Source: Neopestalotiopsis rosae (Eukaryota; Ascomycota; Sordariomycetes; Amphisphaeriales; Sporocadaceae). Taken from it: 64,000 nt of DNA. The notes under the pieces are model-generated. The model was not told the DNA's origin, made no database searches, and saw only the letters and a program-made list of their open reading frames with translations. A program made the translations under genes and the position numbers. The stretch lies in NCBI GenBank assembly GCA_023078685.1, contig JALGAS010000002.1, positions 4,526,001 through 4,590,000 on the forward strand, read 5' to 3'. Of the stretch, positions 56,188-64,000 are shown one piece after another (position 1 is the stretch's first letter; every line of letters begins with the position of its first letter).

Positions 56188-58707
56188 CTACACTATGTTG
56201 AGGCGAGACGCCATCAGGTTAAGTGCACTCCCAGCCCTGAAGAACTCTACCTGCTCGGATGTGAAGGAATGATTCAGCTCAGTCTCCCAAGGCTGACTAC
56301 CCTCTGCAGCTGGAGTGACTCTCATGCGTACAGATGCCCCGGGAGTCAAGTCCTTCAACCCGATGATGTCGATACAGTCCGAGCCGCGCAATCTATCGTA
56401 GTCACTCTCATGATTGAACGTCAAAGCCAGCATACCCTGCTTCTTGAGATTTGTTTCGTGGATCCGGCAAAGCTCTTGGCAATGACAGCCACGCCGCCTA
56501 GATACCGCGGCTGCAATGCCGCATGTTCTCTCGAGGAGCCCTCGCCGTAGTTGTGGTCGGCAATGACAACCCACGGTTGATCGTGCTCTTTGTAGTATCG
56601 GGCCGTACTTGGCACATCGGCTTTCTCTCCTGTGAGGACGTTTCGGACGTTGTTGACTTCTCCATTCTCGGCATTGACGGCGCCGATCAAGGTGTTGTTC
56701 GAAATGTTCTCGAGGTGTCCGCGATAACGAAACCAGGGGCCTGCCGGGGTGATGTGGTCCGTTGTGCATTTGCCTTTGACCTTGATGAGAATAGCACAAT
56801 TGATAAAGTCGGAGCCAGACCATGGAGCAAAAGGCTGCAGTCGCGAAAGACGCTGTGAAGAAGGCGATATCTGGACTTCTACAGATTGCCCATCACCCGA
56901 TGGTCCCGTGTATACATAGTCGGTATCCACAAAGCCGGCTTTAGGTAATGCGTCTCCAGACGGAGGACTGAATCTAAAATCACTCCCATATTTGTTTCTA
57001 GAGAGTCATTGGTCGGATCAAAGCCAAGATCATCTGAAAATAGCTTGGCCATGACGATTTCCGGTGACGATAGGAAGATATGCGTCTGAGGATTGGAGTC
57101 GAGACGGCCTGTGAAGTTACGATTGTAGGACGTTATAATGGAGTTGGATGTTCCCTGATGTTCATTAGTGCCTGGAAGAGTACGCTGAAAATATTCTCTG
57201 GCTCACCTTCTTCATGTCCTGCCGATCCCACGATCCGCAGCATGGCCCACAAGCATTCGTCAGCGTCGTGCTGCCCAGCTCTTGAAAGACCTGCATGATG
57301 CCTGCCTCATCCAGCGTAACTCGAGTCTTTTCGCTTCCTGGAGACAGTAGCAACGGCATCTTCGGCTTCAAACCAGCTTTCAAGGCCTGCTTTGCCAGAC
57401 TGGCAGCCCTTGAAAGATCTTCAAAGGATGAGTTTGTGCAGGAGCCGATCAAGCCAGCGGTCAGCTTCCGCGGCCAGGCATTTTTTTCGGCGGCAGATTT
57501 GAATTTCGATATCGGGTTAGATAGATCAGGCGTGAAAGGCCCATTTATACGGGGCTCCAGAGTAGACAAATCAATGTCAATGATTCTGTCATATTGGGCG
57601 TCTGCGTCAGAGCAAAGCTGTGACGACATGGCCTGAGAACAGCGGGCCAGCTCGGGGCGTCCAGTGGCCTCAAGGTAGCGTGACATGGCTTGTGTAAATG
57701 GAAAGATTGAGGTTGTCGCTCCAGTCTCTGCACCCATGTTGCACACAGTAGCCATACCGGTCGCCGATAAGGTTGCGGTACCTTCACCAAAGAATTCGAT
57801 AATGGAGCCAGTGCCACCCTTGACAGTGAGTATACTGGCTAGCTGGCTGATGATATCTAATAGGTAAATTAGCATAAGCAAGTTGATCAAGAGACCGTCA
57901 CTTACCTTTCGGTGTTGCCCAGCCAGTGAGTCTGCCAGTCAGCTTGACACCAATAATTTTGGGAGCAGTCAATTCCCATGTGAGACCCGCCATAATATCG
58001 ACAGCATCAGCACCACCAACGCCTATAGCGATCATGCCAAGCCCACCCGCATTTGGCGTGTGGGAGTCCGTGCCAACCATCATACCCGCAGGATAGGCAT
58101 AGTTTTCCAGGACGGTCTGGTGAATGATACCAGCGCCAGGCTTCCAGAAGCCCATATCATATCGCTGGCATGCACTTGACATGAAGTCATACACTTCTCC
58201 ATGGGTACTCAAGGCATCGGGCAAATCTTTGTCCTGGCCATCTTTGCCAACAATTAAATGATCGCAATGTACGGTTGTGGGTACTGATGTCGCGTCCAGT
58301 CCAGCAGACATGAATTGAATCAGGGCCATCTGCGCGGTGGCATCTTGGCAGGCTATCCGCTTAGGTCTTAGGGACAGTTGGGTCTTCCCACGGTCAATAC
58401 GATCATACTCCAAATTGTCCAAATGCGAGAACAAAACCTTCTCGGCATAAGTGAGTGGTCGACCAAGTCTGCATACAGGTGAGTACGTTGCACGAGATTG
58501 ACCAGGATCAGAGACTGTAGCCTACCGTCTTCGCAGAGTTGCAACTCTGTTGGTGAACGCGGTATAATCAATCTTCAGGTCTGGCTCGAAGCGGCTCAAC
58601 GGGGCTTCCAGGGACGCTGTCGAGACGCTAGCGAACCCATGCTTCAGCGACATAACTCGCTGGAGCTGTTGTCTACCGACACGATGCAACACCTGTACAG
58701 TCGTCAT
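56188..58707 (-). pseudogene. Mitochondrial aconitase paralogue with two one-base frame breaks
   Basis: Aconitase interconverts citrate, cis-aconitate and isocitrate. Minus-strand exons are 58526-58707, 57906-58468, 57207-57856 and 56188-57154. The N-terminus (MTTVQVLHRVGRQQLQRVMS) looks like a mitochondrial presequence. Aconitase marks are [40 protein letters not shown], Fe-S cysteines in GSCTNSS and ACGPCCGSWDR, TSYNRNFTGR and HNYGEGSSREHAAL. In the last exon the match changes frame twice: at about 56983-56988, before SDFRFSPPSGDALP, and at about 56464-56468, where AKSFA should run into RIHETNLKKQG. Each needs one added base, and with both the exon ends in frame. Either the gene is inactivated in its C-terminal domain, or two G/C-run base calls are missing. 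It is divergent from the carrier gene. Confidence 0.85.
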
Positions 58708-59087
58708 GATAATGAGCTGTTGATCTCACCACACAATGATGGAATATTGATCGACCAAACTTTCATGAGGAAAGACATCTTCAAATTGATCGGGTTTCGA
58801 GCGCGCTGAGGACATGACCTCTTACCGCATCTGCCAACTTGACTATCGGATAGAACCGATGACTTCTGAAGTTGTGTTTGACCAGTGAAGACGCTTGGAG
58901 GTGTTGGCTTAGTGCCCACGGATCGATCCGACTCTATCGTTGACTCGACCACTCCAAGCAATCAATCAATGCATCTCTCTACCTGTGAGTAAGAACATTT
59001 CGAGATGTTACAATTTTGAGGTCCTCGACTGACTCTATCGATCTTGCCTTCTCTCTTTGGTTCCGATCGCTGGAGACCTTAAGCAAC
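58708..59087. other. Bidirectional promoter (aconitase / mitochondrial carrier)
   Basis: This 380-bp stretch between divergent starts contains one TCGG-N6-CCGA site at 58846-58859. No gene is present. Confidence 0.6.
58846..58859. promoter_or_regulatory. TCGG-N6-CCGA palindrome (bidirectional promoter)
   Basis: TCGGATAGAACCGA lies 138 bp ahead of the aconitase start and 228 bp ahead of the carrier start. It is embedded in a longer imperfect symmetry (TATCGG..CCGATG). Confidence 0.6.
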
Positions 59088-60251
59088 ATGGCAGCCACTG
59101 AGATCCATGCCCCAGGGCATAAGGGAACACCATGGCGTAACCTGGCTGTAGGCGCATGCATGAATGTCTTTCAAGGTAGGTACGACATTGATATCCTTGG
59201 ATCATGGAATATTCGCAGGGTGTTCGTGGCACTAATCAAATATAGTCACCACTTTGGGGCAGCCAATGGAGGTGCTGAAGACTCATGTGCGTAAAGCATT
59301 GCACGATGTCCGTTATGGTTGAATCTGACATCGAAGCAGGTTGCAGCGAATCGCAGACACTCGTTGAGAGACGCGGTGAAAGTTACATGGAGCAGAGGTG
59401 GGCTCGGGGCCTTCTACCAAGGTCTCATTCCCTGGGTAAAGACACACTACCTCATGAACTTAGCAAAAAGAAACAGAGAGAGAACTAATGTACGATACAG
59501 GCGTGGTTCGAAGCAATGACCAAGGGTTCTATACTCTTCCTCACCTCCAATGAAGTTGATTTCATGTCTAGGACATACCTGAATGCTAGTCCAGTATTGG
59601 CTGGGGTATTGGGCGGGATTAGTGGAGGTGCAGCACAAGCATACCTGACCATGGGTACTACCTATACCTATAGCCCCTCCATGACGCTCCATCTGATAAC
59701 TAACGCAACCTCTAGGATTAACCACATGCATGAAGACGATAGAGGTGACACGGCCTAAAGCAAGTACGCCTGGGACGGCAGTTCCCGGGACACTTAAGGT
59801 ATTCGCATCGATCATTCGCAAAGAGGGCATTCGGGGAGTAAACCGTGGTGTAAATGCCGTAGCACTGAGACAGATCACGGGATGGTCATCGAGAATTGGC
59901 ATTTCCAGGCTTGCAGAGGGGCCGATCCGCAACTTTAGCGGGAAGTCCGCGGAAATCAAATTGAGCACTGCTGAGAAGATAATAGCCTCGACGATTGGAG
60001 GAGCACTGAGCTGCTGGAACCAGCCATTCGAGGTGATCCGAGTTGAGATGCAATCACTGAAGCGCGGTCCATCCATTGGTCAAGCACCCACCATGGCCAC
60101 GACTGCCAAGCACATTTATCAATCCTCTGGTATGAGTGGATTCTTTCGTGGTGTTGTACCGCGCATAGGTGTTGCTGCTTGGGCAACGGTATGCATGGTA
60201 GGGCTTGGCGATACTGTGAAGGAGCATGTCGGCGCCGCCAGGCAGAGATAA
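59088..60251 (+). CDS. Mitochondrial carrier, tricarboxylate type (MttA/Mtt1/Yhm2-like)
   Basis: Five exons (59088-59175, 59246-59286, 59340-59435, 59501-59654, 59716-60251) join without error to 304 residues, the usual carrier length. Introns are 53-70 nt. Sequence marks are WRNLAVGACMNVFQ, carrier signature 1 in TLGQPMEVLKTH, then VAANRRHSLRDAV, WSRGGLGAFYQGLIPW, AWFEAMTKGSILF, CMKTIEVTR in place of signature 2, and signature 3 in WNQPFEVIRVEMQ. This set resembles the inner-membrane carriers that export citrate or cis-aconitate (MttA/Mtt1 of itaconate producers, and Yhm2). It probably moves a tricarboxylate between matrix and cytosol for the cluster. Short exons would make automatic prediction difficult. 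No lesion was found. Confidence 0.88.
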
Positions 60252-61832
60252 TGACCCTCTATAAGGCCAGTGTATGAAAAATTTATCGATCTTTGATGTG
60301 TGTATCTCCAAAAAGCGACGTTTGAGGAGTACCGATTGCACGACTCACAATAGTTGGTCTTAAACCAAGAGCATGCCCACCGGGACGAAGGCCCCTTGTG
60401 AGTGCGGCAATGTCCTATGCAGCAGTCATAACGGCCTAAGATACAATAACGAACAAATCTGCCACATTGAGTCACTCTTCATTCGCTTGTATCTTCCGGA
60501 ATAAGGCAATGACGTCTACTGAATAGCTTTATTCGGGGTGCGTTTTCCATAGGAAGTGATTTGGTATGCAAGTCAGTGCAAACACCAATCAGCCCATGCA
60601 CCCTGGCGACCGAGTGCCCAGGTGGGTAGCATTGGCAGCTTCGTTAGCTCTGCGCTTCCTATCGTTCGATGCCACAGCAGCTTGGACGAGTGCCTTAGCG
60701 TTCTGCAAATGCAAAAGTGGCCAACGCTGAGGCTTAGGTTGGGAGCTTTCTCATTCTTCAGCCATCCTCATTTCAAGGTGCCAGATAACAACAGATTTGC
60801 AGTCCCTCCATTCATCGCAAAGGCAATCGCATTTTGAATGACGCGAGATGTAGTATCACTGGGCACCACTCGATCTACTAGACCCCCAATATCCTCCGCC
60901 CCAAGTATTGGAGAGCACTGGTCACTTGCAGCCCATCGACACGCCCGCACCTAGAGATCAAGCCGAGACCCACACCACCGGCGTTATCGTCATCACTGGA
61001 CAGTAACGTCGTAGCGCTCGGGCACGATGCTGAATATCGGCAGATATTTTGAAAACGAAATGATTTTCCTTCCGCCATAGACGGGCAATTCTCGAACCAG
61101 CCTTCGACATTTCTGCACATCAAATGCCTCGTGGTGCGTTGCAAATCTCACCGGTCGTACTTCTCACCCAACTAGCATTGCGCGCATCCATGAGTCTGCC
61201 TGGGCTTGCGGCGATGGTTCTCATGACTCGGAATGATACGGTAACGTTCGGGCAAATTGATCACGACCGAATGTTTCAGTTGTTTCCAACCAGAGCTGGC
61301 TTGCCTTGCCCAGAGATCTGTGGGCTGTTGATGAATGGCCGATGGATGATCAAACATGGCAAATTTGAAAGCCCTCGGAGTATCATCAAGAAACCGCCCA
61401 ATGGCAGACACGACGATATACAAGCTGTTCTTGTCAAATGAAGCTAGCAATCCTTGCCACCTTGTCAAGTATGCCTCGGCGAATAGGAGCGGCTCGCTAC
61501 CCGTCTATAATCTGCACAAGTCGTGCAGAATACGCTCCAAATGCAGACCGGTTTCCTGTGGTGTTGGCCTACCCCGCCCTCGAGTGTATCATCAGCGCAT
61601 CCCTAACAGTCCCGCGCGCCGCGAGAGAGGAAGGGCATTTCGCAGAGCCTCATCGACGAACCTAAGGATGGAGATACATAGAGTACATAAACGCCGATAA
61701 GGCAGATTCATCACTATAGCAGGGCGCAGTCAACCTTACCACAAACGAATCCTCCCGAATATTTGGGACAACGCATCACAAACAAGAAGTTCTAGCCCCA
61801 CGAAGACAACCACTATCAATATTACCGCCACC
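60252..61832. other. Gene-poor stretch, about 1.6 kb
   Basis: Apart from a possible crotonase-fold relic on the minus strand (separate entry), no gene is recognised. Longer frames near 61124-61441 (plus) and 61172-61468 (minus) overlap each other and lack motifs. Confidence 0.5.
60768..61010 (-). pseudogene. Possible enoyl-CoA hydratase/isomerase (crotonase fold) relic
   Basis: Minus-strand frames contain two crotonase-like pieces in the correct order: NAGGVGLGLISRCGRV, resembling the oxyanion-hole Gly-rich segment, and IGGLVDRVVPSDT, resembling the later GLV..VVP segment. They lie in different frames and only about 25 residues apart, while real enzymes have about 80-90 residues between. If real, this is a deleted remnant. 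The match is short and could be chance. Confidence 0.25.
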
Positions 61833-62152
61833 ATGCCATGGGCCTATGTTAGTCGGTATAGACTGACTTTGGACAAATTGAAGGATTTTCTCGAAGAACA
61901 GTTCCCTTCTTCCAGCATTGACGTTCAGGTGTGTCATAGTTCTAATATTACTGATTTTTGGGTTCTGTTTGATGATAAGATTGCTCACTGTGCCTTAGCA
62001 AAAAGACGACGACGATTATGCTGTGGAATTACCCGAAAGTCTTACACAGGTATAGTCTCATAGTACATCCCTATGCGCCATGCAATTCTTAACACCTTCT
62101 TCCTACCTAGACTCAATTAGACAGCATAGAAAATCTCCGCTCGAACTATTAG
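61833..62152 (+). CDS. Small three-exon fungal protein, 62 residues, unknown function
   Basis: Exons 61833-61928, 61999-62049 and 62111-62152 are joined by 70- and 61-nt introns, all in phase 0. The start context is good (GCCACCATGCC). The product begins MPWAYVSRYRLTLDKLKDFL and continues FPSSSIDVQ, then QKDDDDYAVELPESLTQ, and ends TQLDSIENLRSNY. It resembles short ascomycete proteins with a pattern of aromatic start, L..L..FL...FP, Asp-rich Tyr segment and LT...I.NLR, known to me only as hypothetical. No signal peptide or membrane segment is present. Without splicing only a 76-codon mixed frame is seen, so it is easily mis-annotated. It lies head-to-tail 526 bp before the CorA-like gene. Confidence 0.55.
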
Positions 62153-62678
62153 CTCGTCTGATTGGCTAGATAGGATACTATTGCCATTGATGGGGTGAAG
62201 ACGTTATTGGACAAGTAGACCTGGTTGGCATGATCGTCGGGCGCATTTAATACAAGGTTTCGGCATTATTCGCACACAATGTAGCACAATGTACCTTTGT
62301 TTGGATCCTACCCTTCTGATATGCATATGCACTAAATGGAAAATTGCTGACGTGTGGCCCCCCATAGTAGAGTAGGTGTTGCTTTTGCACAATACTCTGG
62401 TGGTGGTGTGTGGCATATTTTGAGAGCGGTTTGTTTCTGGAACACGGTCAGTACGTTGTCAAGGCTCGGTACTAATATCGAAAAGGCTGAGACCATCTTT
62501 AGCTCAATAATATCGTTCACCGGTCCCATATTTTTCGGACCGGTCAGGGCATGTTCACCGAGGTGAGAAACGAGGCGCAAATGGGTTCAGATACAAAAAA
62601 GTAAGTAATCGCACTGACATAGGATGCTTATTTTTCGCTGGTCAGAAAGACCTAGACGAGATCTGAGTCAATGTCATT
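62153..62678. other. Intergenic, 526 bp
   Basis: No convincing gene is present. A frame at 62354-62566 has no motif. The region should contain the promoter of the CorA-like gene at 62679. Confidence 0.5.
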
Positions 62679-64000
62679 ATGTTTGATGATTTGGCGCACG
62701 AATGTGAGAACTCATCGGAATGGCCAAAGAATCTTCTCAATTCATCATGTATTCGGTCGTTGCTCTGCGATACATACGACAGACTACAAGAACGCAGCCC
62801 GAGGCTCTTCATACCGGATAGTAGGGACGCTCAAGTTGAGGTCATGGAAGTGTTGACAGGAAAGACACGTACGTACAATAATACCACTAATTTGGCTGGG
62901 GTTATGACGGATACTGATCGAGTGCATAGAAAACCAGTGCCACACATGGAGAAACAAGCATGAGTTGGAGACACATTTCAAGCAACACTTGATAGGCAAA
63001 GAGAAGGACCCCTTGATCCAATACATGTACGTGGATAAACCGCCGACAACTACACCCACTTGGCAACAACAGTTGACCTTGGACCAATTCTAGATTTTTG
63101 AATGCTGGTCATTCGAGAGCACCTTTGAACTGCACGCTGGCCATGTTTGCGTATATATGTACCTACCATCACATATTGCCCGAGTTTGCCGAGCTCGTAT
63201 ACACGTTTGGGAAAAGTAACATCGATGACTTTGGCCACGCTCGTTTCGTTCGGGGAGATGAGGGATCCGAAGGCATCCCCGAGCTGTCGAGATCGGATCG
63301 TCAGAGTCGAATTGCGTACAAATTATTTGCCATGGAAAAATCAGATTTCGATCAAAAATGGACAATGAGGCAGACCGTGGTCTACCACTCCCTCGATCTC
63401 GGCAACGGCAGGACGTTCTGGTTGATCCTGAAATCCAATGGCGTAATCAGAGACCGCATCAAAGAGGGTGATACGGATAAACGGCGACGCTCATGTAGCA
63501 TTCCGACAAACATTGAGGAAGCCCTGGCGGCTGCATTCAAAACGCACATGACTCTATTAGATTGGAGTTGTGAAGGATGGCGTTGGTATTTAACACAGCT
63601 AGAACAACAAGCCAAACCCCACTTGGTCAAAGTCACTGCCGCACCCATTCCCTCTGAGGACAAAGCACTTGACCCGGTCCCTGGACTAGTAAGGAGCCTG
63701 TCTATGTCAAGAAGCAACACGCTTCCTTCCTCAAAACCTCAGCATTCGAACACTCAAAGATCAAGCTGGAAATTTGGCCCCAGAAGAGACTCGGAGAGGT
63801 CTGGCATGACAGTGGCCCTAAGCCCGCAGTCTTCCCCGATTGGAAACGCCACTGCGAGTAATTTGCAAGATCCAGGTAATCTTGTAATAGTCAAGGAAGA
63901 GAGACAAGCTCAGGTTGAACAGACCAAAAAGCGGCTTCATATTCTTAACGATTTTTCTTTAGAAGAACTTCAATCTCTCACTTTAATCTTATCAAAGGTC
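62679..64000 (+). CDS. CorA-like transporter-domain fungal protein, cut by the window end
   Basis: Exons 62679-62868, 62930-63026 and 63094 to the window end give at least 397 residues in one open frame. Introns of 61 and 67 nt both start GTACGT. Family pieces are KDPLIQYIFLNAGHSRAPLN across the second junction, MFAYICTYHHILPEFAELVY, FGKSNIDDFGHARFV, and WTMRQTVVYHSLDLGNGRTF with WLILKSN. These match the soluble N-terminal domain placed ahead of CorA-like membrane helices in many ascomycete proteins. A long polar Ser/Arg-rich linker follows, then a coil-like segment ending at the border. The membrane part would lie beyond 64000. The ATG at 62679 is the first in frame; an earlier exon is possible. 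Confidence 0.72.

Noticed and set aside
63027..63093. Apparent frame break with a TAG stop at the start of the last visible exon of the CorA-like gene
   Set aside because: A 67-nt intron with GTACGT and CTAG ends removes it and yields the family sequence QYIFLNAGHSRAPLN.

Overview
The window looks like a chromosomal segment of a filamentous ascomycete (Pezizomycotina). The evidence is short introns of 44-89 nt with GT..AG ends and CTRAY-like branch points, three fungal Zn2Cys6 regulators, a NACHT-type STAND protein, a SAT4/Pth11-type rhodopsin-domain membrane protein, a DPP5-like S9 peptidase, a fungal BTB protein, two CorA-like fungal proteins and an UNC93-like transporter. The genus cannot be fixed from sequence reading alone. 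I rebuilt exon-intron structures by hand from splice signals, phase and family consensus; they are predictions.

Layout. 0-6 kb: the 3' part of a pyruvate-decarboxylase-family gene, an Aro8-type aminotransferase with an internal deletion, and a Zn2Cys6 regulator that appears to carry a nonsense codon. This looks like a decaying Ehrlich-type keto-acid module. 6.7-11.6 kb: a large membrane protein and a BTB protein. 13.9-15.2 kb: a purine-cytosine permease pseudogene in gene-poor sequence. 17.5-29.4 kb: rhodopsin-domain protein, S9 peptidase, CorA-like protein, P450, and a regulator whose zinc cluster is spread over four exons, two of them microexons. 29.4-32.6 kb: gene-poor. 32.7-46.6 kb: aquaporin, APH-like kinase, a 45-aa cysteine-rich small protein, a second large membrane protein, the NACHT protein and an UNC93-like transporter. 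62-64 kb: a 62-aa three-exon protein and a CorA-like gene running off the end.

The most interesting region is 46.6-60.3 kb. A Zn2Cys6 regulator, a LigI-like amidohydrolase, an MFS sugar/acid transporter, a PrpF-family isomerase, a mitochondrial aconitase paralogue and a mitochondrial tricarboxylate carrier lie together, with an F-box-like gene between. The last four form two divergent pairs. All three promoter regions that can serve the enzymes and transporters contain an exact TCGG-N6-CCGA palindrome, and so does the regulator's own upstream region. I found no other exact copy in the window by eye. The suggested reading is a self-regulated tricarboxylate (aconitate/itaconate-like) or oxalomesaconate-type cluster. 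Its aconitase carries two one-base frame breaks that need checking against raw reads.

Several lesions in the window (aminotransferase, first regulator, permease, aconitase) are small frame or stop changes. They may be real gene decay or residual sequence errors, and I keep both possibilities open.
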